From: Nymphaea colorata
Taxonomy: Eukaryota > Streptophyta > Magnoliopsida > Nymphaeales > Nymphaeaceae
Length of the DNA stretch: 64,000 bases
Assembly: GCF_008831285.2 (NCBI RefSeq)
Contig: NC_045144.1
Coordinates: 1,550,001-1,614,000 of the forward strand
Reading direction: 5' to 3'
Part shown: one piece after another, positions 1 to 11,299 of the stretch
Position numbering within the stretch: position 1 is the stretch's first letter
Layout of the letters: every line of letters starts with the position of its first letter
Position numbers and translations under genes: made by a program
The notes under the pieces: generated by a model
The model's input: the letters and a program-made list of their open reading frames with translations, nothing else
What the model was told of the DNA's origin: nothing
Databases searched by the model: none

Positions 1-127
1 TGGAACTCTTGCATATTTAAGATATCACCAAAAGCCTGACAACCATTGATCTGAAAAGATATCACCAACCACAAGAAAAAACTGAGCACCTTATTCACAT
101 TAGTAAATTTCAAAAAGTGGAACATAC

Positions 128-1268
128 CTGTGAAATTTTTATAGTAAAAAAGAAAACATCATTTGGTATTTTGTGGTCCCAGATCCTTGACAACCTGGCA
201 AAGGATTGCTTTTGCAGAAGCAAGTCTAAGATGGGCTTTATCAATATTGCTGATGGAAAAACAAGAATGAGTAGTAAATTTCCATACCTGCATAAGTTGC
301 AGACAATATGCAACATATATCCAATATCACATGCAAATAGTTTGAGAGATGAAGCCAGCAAACCTCGATTCCATAGTTTGGGACACTTCACCAAAAGAAA
401 GTATATCTTTAAGCAACTTTAAAAGGTTTCCAATTCCAGTGCGCAGAAGAGCATCTTCAGTGGGTAGGTAACTCTTCACTAAGGTCTTAATAGCAAATAT
501 CTGTAGTTCTTTCAGACATTAATATGCTATGTCAGTATGACAAAATAACATACTCAGCCTGAGAAAGAATGCCAAGCAGAAACCAGAAAAGAACATCACA
601 TACAAGATTTAGTTGTCTGTGCACACACTGCATGGCAAAATTCTGTTTGATAGAAACTCTACAATTTCCTCCTCCCTGGTTTCAAATATTAGCATGGCAA
701 TTTGTGCAATATAGCCCAAAGATTGCAATATGGCTGGTAGATGCTTTCCTTTATAGCATATCCACAAGATGCTGAACTTCAAGTATGAAACACCATCCCA
801 TATAAGAACCCAGAACATCATATTGCAAAAGAATGCTTGCATGTGGAACTCAAAAGCAATGTTCACGTCTCGCACAAGGTATACATGAATAGAAGTTAAT
901 AGAACACCAACCTTGTAAAGCAGTGAGAGTGACTTGAGGCCATCACCAATTGTTATTGCAGCGAGAGCTTGGACAGAGTACTTTGCTTGCTTTCTTGTGT
1001 CTTCTATGCACAGTTTCTCTAACAGTAGGTCTACAGAGCTGAGATGAAATAAAGCATATCAAACCAGATCATATTGGCATGTTCTTACTCACAATTCTCA
1101 AATGACTAGATTGTACCTGTCTAGTGTTGGAAGTTGATTTCTGATAGCTCCGCCAGCCTTTGCAAGAACAAGCAGTATGCCTTCTTTGATTGTTTCATTA
1201 TCATCTTTAAGAAGGACTAGCTGTTCTTCCATCCCTCTAAAAATAGACGGAAAGAAACTAGCAAGAAT
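128..1268 (-). pseudogene. PDS5-like sister-chromatid cohesion gene, partial and broken
   Basis: Five consecutive exon-like blocks on the minus strand match the HEAT-repeat part of plant PDS5, which regulates cohesin on chromosomes in the nucleus. In transcription order: 1117-1268 (reads ...GMEEQLVLLKDDNETIKEG), 912-1038 (...DLLLEKLCIEDTRKQAKYS), about 620-782 (HLPAILQSLGYIAQ..., FETREEEIVEFL), about 364-525 (IFAIKTLVKSYLPTEDALL), and 128 to about 253 (DKAHLRLASAKAIL, then WDHKIPNDVF). Several blocks keep AG/GT splice borders, for example a pyrimidine-rich acceptor at 1269-1285. Two blocks are frame-shifted: at the start of the 620-782 block (after VQHLVDML) and near 215 in the last one. Only the middle of a protein of more than 1000 residues is present; upstream exons are absent and the left end runs off the window. 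This is from memory of the family; a diverged functional gene is unlikely because of the frameshifts. Confidence 0.72.
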
Positions 1269-2389
1269 CTGAAAAACAGAAAATCGATGAACAGTTATCT
1301 ACCAATTTGACTGGAATCTGTTACTAAAGCACATTAGTCAGTTAACACCAAATCCAGAACTGACATGGCCACTTATCTCTGCATCTCACCTGCGTAGAAT
1401 GCTATAGAGTTGGGGCCTAGCTCTCATCCAGTCAACAAAATTGTTTTGACTATGAAAAAGGAAAGTACTGCTTCCCTTTGACAACTTGGTTTTCCATGAG
1501 GACCACATATGAATCAATATCTTAGTATGCAACAACAGCACCAGACTACCAACAATAGTACATTACTACTAGACCACATACATGCAATAGTACATTAGCT
1601 TGTTGTTTATTTAGACCACATACATGCAAGAGTTTCATGAGTTTTTAGTCAAATGAGGAACTGCATATATCCATTTTATTGTTTATTTACATTGGGCACA
1701 TTCTTTAAAATCAACAGTTCCACTGGTTGATTTTATATGCCTTTCAGAAAATACATATGGCAGAAGAAACTAAGCTAAGGCATGCCAGTCTTACTAGATA
1801 TACCATCATACACATTTTCCAAGTTAAATTTGACAAGTACCACAAGTAATCAACCCTGTTTCCAGGGCCTAAACAAAAGGAATGTCAGCAAGTCCATTCA
1901 CGATGGAGATTCCACTCCTCCTTTTCTTTTGAGATAGAGACAGTGGGAGCAGGAAACCGCAACAAAAAAAGGTTCATGAACAGAAATGGAAAAGGAAATG
2001 CAATATTGAACAGGAACATGTACATACCAAAAATTGGGCGAAGCCATAACTTTCTATGTTGACGGAAGAACTGCACAAAACACTGCATTTGCTGGCAAAA
2101 TCTAGTCTGAAGACGATGTGTTAACATTCAAATCAGTTGTTATACACTAGATCACAGCTGTGTTAGGAATCCAACAAGAAATGGGGTAAAAAACAGATGA
2201 AATTGCTAGAAAATCAACTACAACAATAGCCGATCCCGTTCACGGTTTTGGGTGAAAGATCCGTCGAGATTATTCCTTTAACTCTTAAAAGAAACATAAA
2301 ACCTATCACTCTGGTTTGGTTTTCTAAGTCTATCAACTACATGTTCAAGACGGGAGAACTAGAGTGAGAGAACTGGAGACGGAGAAGTG

Positions 2390-2670
2390 GAAGACCTCAC
2401 CTTGAGCTGAAGGCGGAGCAGCCGGCTGACCTTGAAGGCTGAAGGCTGAAGTGGCCCACGGCCGCGGCCCGCGGACGACTGGTTCCTCCTGCAGACGTCG
2501 GAGACTCCAGATGGGAGAACTAGAGAAGAGAAGAGAAGGAGAAGTCGGACTGTCGGAGAGACCGAGAGGCGAGAGAGGGAGAGTCAGAGTCGGAGAGAGC
2601 TCAGAGAGGGAGAAGTGAGAACGAAAACGAAAAAAGGAAAGTAGCCACTCCAGGAAACCCTAAATTTTTC
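2390..2670 (-). promoter_or_regulatory. First-exon/5'-UTR-like stretch with telo-box
   Basis: Read on the minus strand this GC-rich, pyrimidine-rich (CTCTC) tract looks like a plant 5' leader and first exon. A telo-box (AAACCCTAAA on +, 2655-2664) lies at its upstream edge, and it ends in a good donor (CTCAAG/GTGAGG at about 2396-2405). It is followed in that direction by the PDS5-like exons, so it could be the leader of a chimeric or truncated transcript. No convincing coding frame begins in it. Telo-boxes are common in promoters of plant growth and translation genes; the link to PDS5 is inference. Confidence 0.35.
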
Positions 2671-2699
2671 CCGCTTTCTCATTTGAACCGGTTTTAAAC

Positions 2700-2894
2700 A
2701 ACCCGGTTCACTAACTAATCGAGCCGAGTCGAGCTTTAACGAGTTCACTCAAAACTCAAATGAACTCGAACTCGACTGGAATAATTAAACGAGTCGGCTC
2801 GTCAACTCGAGCTCGACTCGTTTAACTAAATATATGGCTCGAATGTGCTTCCTAGTCGAGCTTAAACGAGTCGAGCTCGTATGCAGCCCTATGA
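2700..2894 (-). mobile_element. GAGCTCGA-rich hAT-type terminal repeat
   Basis: The stretch is full of interleaved CGAGCTCGAC/GAGTCGAGC words. Its right edge reads, on the minus strand, TAGGGCTGCATACGAGCTCG. The same terminus in near-identical form begins at 63768 on the plus strand (TAGGGCTGCACACGAGCCGA). This is the usual look of a hAT-like element end with subterminal repeats. The other end and the 8-bp target duplication were not identified, so it may be a MITE or a broken element. Confidence 0.5.
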
Positions 2895-5190
2895 AACAGA
2901 TCCAGTTCCAGACAAATACAGATCCACTAAAAAAGTATATACACCAGTTGCAGATTGTGTGATAGTTGGTGGATCTAATGAAGCCGATCAATAAGACCTG
3001 ATGCTGCCCAACCACTTTCATTGCTATGCGGCTAAGTCACCTGCGTGTGTTAGGCGTCCCCATGCGCATCGATGAGAGGCGTGTGGGTGCAGGTGCAGAT
3101 TCAGGTCGGATTCGCCTCCGACGCAGATCCAACCAAATCCAATGTTGTCAGCCGCACGGGTCTAAGTTTGTCCATTTTTTGACACACACCCGACTCCTGT
3201 CAACAGCGAGTCGGTGCAGTCAGCATGCATCGAGGACAATCCTGTCCTCTTTTTTCACAAGTTTGAAAAAAAGACAAAAACCGTTCTTCTCAACTATTTA
3301 TTCTTTGAGTTTTGATGGTCTTCCAAAGTTCTTTTAACAGAAAGGACTTATGAAATTCATGAATCTTTGAAGCATGACAAGATCCATTTTAAGAAAAGTC
3401 CTTGAAGCTCCTTTGGACAACCAACTATCATTCAATTGAATTGCCCAAATGTTTACTTTTAGCATTGGAAATATACAACGTCAGTACAAAACAACAATAA
3501 TGCAAAATAATAACAAGAGGACTGTGATTCTTGCTAGAAATAAAAAACTGCAACATAGATAAACCAATCAAGAAACCAATACCTCGATCAAACAGTATGG
3601 GAAGCAACTCGGGTACCTACACAGGAAGATTGACATGGCTAAATAATTCATGCAACTACCAAACAGCAGAAATGCATTAGAAAATATATAAAAATTTAAA
3701 AGATAAATAACACAGAACTTAATGCATGTCAAAGGTTAACAGTTACATTTTTCATCCGTGAACTTTTAAGGACCATGATCATAGAATTGACCGATAACCA
3801 TGCAAAATATGCATTTGGACAGACTTTCCCTTAATCGATAATGCTAGAACTAACATCTGGCAATGCCCACTATGGAGTACAGGTAAAGGTTTTTACATTT
3901 ATTTGACTACATTAATAATTTCTTTGGGTGAAGTGTGAAAAAAAAAAACTTTTTATTGTAATGCCACAGTTTCGTTTAGAAGAATCAGGTAATTTCTTGA
4001 GGCAGTTAGTTGCTAACTTTCGTCTCACAGCATGTCATCACCATTGTTACAGGTGTGAGTTCCATGAAATCTTTATTAGCTAACTGGTTTACTTATCTCA
4101 GCCATTTCATGCATGAGGATCCAAGAAATACTTGTGTCACATTAGTTTGGATCATATTAAATATAGATGCATTCTCAGCTCTTATGCATCATCTTTCAGA
4201 CTAATCAGGTTCACACAAGTCTAGTTCATTAGGAGAAGAGGCCTTTTTGTTGCTTGCAAAATTATTACTTTATGCAAGCATTTTCAGACATTGTATTACA
4301 GCAGCTCTCTGTTAAGGGAAGGTGTCACTGTTGTGCTTTTATTTCATCTTTTTCCCATGTTCAACTTATTTCTTTCACCAATTTTTTGGGACTTTTCATG
4401 TGTGTTACCTTTTCCTCGAACTTTCTTAAATGGAAACTCTAAAGCTGTTTGAATATACTTTCTAAACCACTAGAAATGCATTAATAACTTTTGTTTTTTG
4501 TAAGATGTGGGATTTATGAGAACATGGTACTATACAAATTTAAAAGTAAGTTATGTGTTACAGAGAGACGTGAAACGAGCGTCCGCCATTACCACATCAC
4601 GAAAGGGAGACTCTTTTCGTGCCTTCCCGCTAATTTTCTTGGATGGTGATCATGAACAAATATTAACTTAACTTAAACAAATACCTTTATAGATAAATTG
4701 CACAATCCCATTGCATATAAGAATCTTAAAATTTGAGAATTATCAAAAGCGATGAGATCTAAGGTTATCAATCACCCAAAAGATAACTCACATCCGCTTC
4801 ATTGGTTAGCTGATGGTGGAGAAGAGAGGTCCGATTCATGTCTTGTATCGAATGACAGATTCATATCCCCTCCCCTCCAATCACTGGCCAACTCGTGAAA
4901 ATTACTTTTTTGAAAATTAAAAAAAAAGTTCCGGAGGAACTTTTCCAATTTGCCTCAATTGCTGTAAAATTTCCTAAATGTTTGGAGTATTTGAAAAATA
5001 CTAGAAATGGAACACGAATAAATCAGAAAGCGGGAGGCCCAATTGTCGGTTTTATGCTCTTTCTATTCCTCACGCTGCTACGCATGGTTTTTCCCGCTCT
5101 GCTGGCTGACCAGTACGTTTCACCCTGCTCCGCCACCATCATCAACGGAGGAACGGTCGTGGAACGTGGTGAATTGGGCTCCGAGAAGAG
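2895..5190. other. Non-coding, no recognisable gene
   Basis: Short ORFs only. 3030-3230 has higher GC, with words similar to other repeat tracts (CACACCCGACTC). The last 150 bases (about 5050-5200) resemble the promoter and 5' leader of the FAD-GPDH pseudogene that follows. Confidence 0.4.
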
Positions 5191-5202
5191 AGGTGCGAGC
5201 AC

Positions 5203-6738
5203 ATGGCTGCGTCGAGGGTGAGGCCCATCGGCGCGACGATCGCAGCAGCGACGGCAACTGCTGGCGTGGTGTCTCAGCAGCGTGGTCAGAGGGGGGGGTG
5301 GAAAATGAGCGTGGGGAGAGAGGGAGCGCCCTGAAGAGCGTCAGGAGACGGATTCAGGCCGCGGATGGGGTCATCCCCAGCAGGCAGGTGCAGGAAGCGT
5401 CGCTTATGGGCAGCAGCAGGATCAATCTGTTGGACGTCCTCGTGGTCGGTGGCAGCGCCACCGGCTGCGGCGTCGCCCTCGACGCAACATTAAGGGGACT
5501 ATGCGTGGGGCTGGTTGAGAGGGATGATTTGTCGTCTGGTACCTCTTCCAGGTCGACCGACCAAATTGATCAATGGAGGTGCACCATACGTTACATTTGT
5601 AGTTGTTGATGCTCTGTTTGATATCGTTTGTATTTCTCTGAGGGTAAGTGGAAAATGCACATACTATTATCCGGCGGTTCCTCTCGATATAGTTTTTTTT
5701 TCCACCATGATTTCCTTTTAATTATTCCCTTTTTTTATTATTTTTTGGAGCATCGATCGTAATTCTCGTTTATTTCGTTCTCGGACAGATTACGGGTTCT
5801 TACTAGCTCCCTGATTTCTTCGCTCATGTGAATTTTAGTTCCTGCTTCCTGTTTTTTGGTTGAAAGCGATTACAATTTTGTTTGTGTAACTTGTTGGGAA
5901 TCGGCAGTTATTTTAAGAAGAAAACTCGCATATGTTACGAAGACTACAACTTATTTATTTTTGCGTGGGGTTAACTCATAGAGCACATAAAGGCACCTAC
6001 ATGTATACGAAGCAGAGCATTTCGTAATATTTTCTTTCATGCATTGGGTCATAAAAAATGGGGTGTATTAATTATTGATATGTCCTTGAAATTATTGATA
6101 TCATCACGTGGGAATAACTACCAGCGAGATACCGTGATGCTATGCGAGATATGATGTTTGTTCGCTGGTCTTCATGAACAAGTGGATGCACAAACCTCGA
6201 TGCGGTTGTAACGATGTCTATTTTTTCTGTACCTGTTTCAGTTTGTTTACAGCTGCGAATTTTCATTCAGACTTTTTCAGGTGTGCGTTATTTGGAGAAA
6301 GCTGTATTTAATATTGATTATGGGCAAATTAAGCTGGTTTTCCATGCTCTTGAAGAGCGTAAGCAAGTTATCCAGAATGCACCACATCTATGCCATCCTT
6401 TGCCATGCATGACTCCTTGTTTTAGCTGGTTTGATGCAGTATACTATTGGTTGGGTTACGATTTGGCTGCTGGTCCCAGAATGCTTCATCTATCTCGTTC
6501 TATCTCGTTATTACTCAGCCAATGAGTCAGTAGAACTGTTTCCTACACTTGCAAGGAAAGGTCCCAGTGGCAATCTGAAAGGAACAGTTGTATATTATGA
6601 TGGGCAGATGAATGACTCGAGACTTAATGTCTGCTCTGTCTGGTGCTTCTGTTCTTAACCATGTAGAGGCAATTTCCTTTCATAAGGACGAGGTCTCTGA
6701 GCGAATAACTGGTGCTCGCATCCGCGACAACCTAACAG
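5203..6738 (+). pseudogene. FAD-dependent glycerol-3-phosphate dehydrogenase (SDP6-like) pseudogene, copy 1
   Basis: Mitochondrial FAD-GPDH oxidises glycerol-3-phosphate to DHAP and passes electrons to ubiquinone. Exon 1 runs from an ATG at 5203 to a donor at 5579 and exon 2 from an acceptor at 6280 to a donor at 6739; joined phases give NGGVRY. Seen in exon 1: LDVLVVGGSATGCGVALDA, the FAD-binding Rossmann motif with Ser replacing the third Gly of the usual GGGATG, then LVERDD and SSGTSSRST. Seen in exon 2: YLEKAVFN, CHPLPCMTPCFSWF, ESVELFPTLARKG, VVYYDGQMNDSRLNV. Breaks: a frame change between the ATG and the Rossmann motif (an 8-G run at 5291-5298 is a likely site), a 4-bp repeat GACCGACC (5555-5562), a 10-bp tandem repeat near 6490-6510, and a 17-bp loss near 6630 relative to copy 2. 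Only the N-terminal part exists; copia-A sits in the next intron. Confidence 0.85.
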
Positions 6739-7050
6739 GTGCAAGGCTATGTCACTCTTTTCCAATGTCTTAATAAATAATATTATATTTACTATACTTT
6801 TGAAATTTAATGAGTTAGTGTCTTTCCTCCTTTTCTTTGCAGTTGCAACTGATGGTTATTATTAGGAATTTCTAAATAACTGTCTAATGACTACTTTGAT
6901 GTGCAATTATGAAAATGACCAACCAGGAAAAGATCTTCTTCCAATTACAAAAATTACAATCATGACCCTACCTAGAAAAATGTGATCAGAGCCAACATCT
7001 TATCATTAAGAACCACTAAGCAGATTAAATGCCTTAATCTTGTTTCGTAC

Positions 7051-9404
7051 AGTTGAATAATATTTATGTTAGGTGGTCTTTTCTGTCTAACCCCTGCTAC
7101 ATCTCCTTTCATCTCTCATCTTTCACCTTCTCCCTTCTCCTCTTTATCTTCTCCTCTTCATCTTTGTTCTCTTGCTCAGATATGCTCGTGTGTAGCAGTT
7201 TGCCCTAAGGGGCTGTGATGAGTGGTAGATCAGCGATCTAATCACTACTGACCATGTCATGGTAGTGATTAGATGCCCTAGATCTGGTCGTTGCAGAGCC
7301 TAAAGATTGTTGACGATGTGAAGATCATATTCAGAGTTGGTGTGACGCTACCATGTTGTTGCAGTCAAGGCAGGCTACTATAACTTTTCCTTTCATTTGA
7401 GGGTTCGTGGATGTAGGAAACAATTATCAGTGATGCAGAATTGTCAGATGCATTAAAACCTAGTCTTCGTTGGAGGTGACAACACAAGTGGTCGTGGATT
7501 AGAAGATTCACGAGTTTGTAGATGACAGCACAAGTGGTCATGGATTAGAATATTCACGAGTCAGAATTTTTTTGTGGATTAGTCGTGGTGTGACCATTAG
7601 CAGGCAGACAGTAGTCGGATGTGAATATATATATATATATATATATATATGTTTGTGAGAGTTCTTTCTATGAATATCTAACTGGATTTGTTCATTATTT
7701 CAATAAATTTATCAGATTAAATATTGTGATTCAGCAGAAGTTTAATCTGTCGTGAAGAGTTTTTCCATCAATTATCTATAATTTGTTATGTGTTGATAGT
7801 CAATACAATATTTTGATTACTTCTGTTGTGTGGTGATAGTTGATGGTTCATTTCTGATCAGCATTATTCTCCTATATATATTTTCTTTTGGCTGAATTCT
7901 TGGGGATAAATTTACAATGGCTGAAAATCCCAAACCTATTTTTTTTCCATGAGTTTAAAATTGGAGGCAATCCATTCTCTTATGGTTCTATAGTTAAGTT
8001 GAATTGTCTTAACTATAAAATCCGATCAAGGTCATCCATGATGTCGGTCACTAGACATTGAAAAAAATATTTACTTGAGGAAGATGAACCAGCAATCAAG
8101 ACTGGAAAGTATGCTACTTGGGAAGAAGATAACAGTGTGGTTATGTCTTGGATAATGAATAGTGTTGAATCTTTTATTTCTCCTACCATTGCATATTACA
8201 CCACTGCTATGGAGATGTAGGATTTTTTATGTGAGACTTATTCACATGATAAAAATATGAGTAAAGTATTTCAAGTAGAGGAAGAACTATACAAACTACA
8301 ATAGGGTGATATGAGTTTGCCCCAATATTTTGCAGTTGTCAAGGCCACTTTTGAGTGACTAAAATCCCTTCAGCCCCTATGTAAGTCGTGCTATAAGACT
8401 CATTATAAGCAAAGTATAGTTTCCAAGTTTGTGGTAAGTCTTTCTCTAGAATATTCAGTGGCAAAGACATAAATGCTCACTGGGAGTGATATCCCTGGTT
8501 TGGAAAAGGAATATAACAGACTAAGTCGTCTGACTATTACTCTACCTCAACCTATCAATGACGCACTCGCATCAGCATTGGCGGTATCCAATGGGCATGG
8601 GTCAAGTTCTTCCACTGTCTATAGAGGAAGAGGTACAAGTCGGGGGATAGGAGGACGTGGCCGATTTCAATATACCCATTGTAGAAAAATGGGTCATCTT
8701 GTGAATAGGTACTGGGATATCTATGGTAGACCATGTGGAGGCTCACAAGGAAGAGGGTCTAAGACTCCATAGGCAGAGGTACTTCATCATCAGTCCCTAC
8801 ACGAATGGTTCAGACAGCAGCCGTTGGAGAGAATCTAACTACATCTGAGTCTTTATCTCTTAGCATGAATAAGGCAGAGTACGAGCATATATTATCTCAA
8901 AGAGTTGCTTCATCTTCCTCATCAGTCTCTGCCTCGTCTGGAATAGTTGGTTCTCCTCCACAATTTCACATGACTCAGGTACAGTTTGGATGATTGATTC
9001 AGGTGCATTAAAGCATTTTTGAAGCTGGCCATATTTGTTTTCTTCCTTGTCTAAGTTTGATCAGCCACGGTTTGTTAAATTAACTGATGGCAGATTCTCT
9101 CCCATTCTGGGAATTGGTGATGTTAACATCTATCCTTCCTTGAGTTTATCAAATGTTTTATATACTCTAGAGTTTCCTACAAACTTGTTGTCAGTGCAAC
9201 AACTAACCTCTTGTTTGCAATGTAAAGTCATGTTTGACTCTAATTCTTGTGTATTTCAAAACTTACAAACTGAGAAAATGATTGGTGGAGGCCATGAACA
9301 AGGAAAGTCTACCTATTGTTGATGATTATTCTAAAGTCAATTGGGTGTTTTTGTTGAAAGAGAGGTCTGATGTCATATATATTCTGAAAAATTTTATTCT
9401 AAAA
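7051..9404 (+). mobile_element. Copia-A, copy 1: decayed 5' half of a Ty1-copia element
   Basis: Starts AGTTGAATAATATT, matching the 27-bp start of the 3' LTR at 50661 apart from its first base. A degraded initiator-Met primer site (TGGTAGATCAGCGATC) lies at about 7223. A gag reading begins near 7917 (ATGGCTGAAAATCCC) and carries several stops, including TAG at 8302-8304. A zinc-knuckle remnant follows at about 8670-8720 (Cys-Thr-His-Cys start; later Cys replaced), then the protease region with a frame WMIDSGA near 8990-9010. It ends at 9404, just inside the integrase core. It lies in intron 2 of the FAD-GPDH pseudogene. The same block recurs at 29844-32190 with the same gag stop. Confidence 0.75.
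7624..7650. repeat. (TA)n microsatellite
   Basis: Thirteen uninterrupted TA units in the copia-A leader; the copy-2 counterpart near 30425-30441 is shorter, as expected for slippage. Confidence 0.9.
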
Positions 9405-11296
9405 AGGGAAATCCCTAACCCTCTGAGGTAGACCTCAAATATGAGATAATACAATCATAAAAACAAATCATCATCATATGGTGACAAGACATAGTCATAC
9501 TAGTTGTCAAGAAGACCCCTCATATTGACCACGACATGTAAATGTCACTCAATGGCCACGATAACACGTTTTCAATTCACATGCAAGACATCCATAAACA
9601 TATCATTCTCATTCATTTCATTCACAAGCACATCATTCATATCCATTCCATTCATATTCTTTTTATTTTCATTAACTTCAGTGAATTGACAGTTCCTGTG
9701 GGTGCAAACACAGACACGTGCACACCGCAGGCGGCTTTCAGCCGAAAGACAACCCTCGTGGTGGCCCAAAACAGTATGGATCCATTCACCCGCTACAGCG
9801 GTAGAGTACTCATCCATGAATGTGTGAATTCTAATGAGAGATGCTCAGCCTTCCCTAAGAGACCCAGGTTGGGAAGGCGGGAGCCCAATGCTCCAACCAC
9901 ATCACACAACAGTACCCTGGGCCTTGCACCGCCTGCACTCCGAACAGGCGAGACCAGTGGCGAAGGCAGGACAAGTCTAAAACACATAGCCACATCCCAC
10001 TGGCCTCTCATCTCTTATTCTTTCATTCTTATCATTATAATTGCACATTCACGAAATGACTGGCTAGCTCATGAGGTTGGTTCATTTCACGAATGCACTC
10101 ACAGCTCCAATTCCACACGAGGGCCACACATATCATTAACATTCTTAGCTAGCCGTCATACAACACGGATACAACTACCCTCCAATTTCAATCAATTGCA
10201 TTTTTGCCCATGGCAAGACGTATGCTACACATCACAGCATTTACAATCACACATCAGTCACATCTTTCGAAACTTAGCCAAACCACAGAGAGTAGTCTCA
10301 ATCTGTGATTGGCTCGTAGCTGTCATAGGCAATTATCATTCTAGGATGCTTTCTAATGCACAATTGGGGTCGAGGAGATACTCGACTCAATACCCCACCT
10401 CATCTGTCCTAAGCAGTTATCAGTTCTAGCATGCACATGCAAATGCGTAATAGTTTTCAAAACAAGCTTCTAATAACTTTCCAAAACAAAACTTATCACA
10501 TAACAAATTATTCGCATGCATACATACATTCACTCACAAACAATCATTCAATCACATCATAATCGTAGGATCCCATGATCCCAAACACACACGTTCACAT
10601 GTTGGCTTCAGGCAGAGATTTACCTGGAATGCCGCCATACCTGTCGGGCGTCTACAAAACACTCAAAACACCTCAAGCTTCACGTCTGATCACTCAAGGT
10701 CTACGGGATGTACCCGGTGTACCTGCAAACATACACAAGTGGTAAATGACTAAATTCTCTACTGGGTTTAGCTCCACAATCAAAACAAATAAAAACAAAA
10801 CCATTGAGGCATGTCATTGCCTCAAGAGGGTGTCGACGGGTAGTATCGTCCTACAAAGCTCTCAAAAAGGTCTCTTCCCAACTTTTTGAAGTTGCGACCA
10901 AACATCTAAATTCAAAGCTTCAATCAAACTATCACTAACACATTCTCAATTGCTTTCTTTAGTTGAAGCATCTTTCCAATAATACACACAATTCCCCAAC
11001 CAACAAGTACTACGCACGTCGACAATGGCGTGCTCCACGAGTTCACAATGATGGTCCTACACCTTCTCAGCAAGGTCAAGTCTCTAACATGCTCCCTAAT
11101 TGCTTCAAAAAACAGTCCATCATGCTTATAAGATCATTGTAGACATGGATCACCGTCCCTCCAAAACCATCCTAGAAGTGATCAGATCCACGTCCAAGTC
11201 CAGTCCATTTTTTGGGTCGAGACATTCGAAGGAGGACCGAATCTCTTTCCGTGAAAACAATATGGATGTGTTCGTTAACTAATGACCCTCAAAACT
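9405..11296. other. Non-coding repeat, possibly LTR sequence
   Basis: Copia-A homology stops abruptly at 9404 and does not resume. The following 1.9 kb has clear strand composition bias (C/A-rich on +), a GC-richer core at 9700-10010 and no recognisable protein, although an open frame of 295 codons exists at 9542-10429. Composition and the abrupt junction suggest an inserted LTR-retrotransposon LTR, probably on the minus strand. No terminal dinucleotides or target duplication could be fixed. Confidence 0.3.
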
Positions 11297-11299
11297 TTG

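Noticed and set aside
3560-3640. Possible short exon on the minus strand between AG and GT (reads VPELLPILFDR)
   Set aside because: Only about 11 codons and no family can be assigned with confidence.
9542-10429. 295-codon open frame on the plus strand
   Set aside because: Composition is low-complexity (His/Ile/Phe/Ser-rich start), no family motif is visible, and it begins inside sequence that looks like an LTR; treated as a chance frame.
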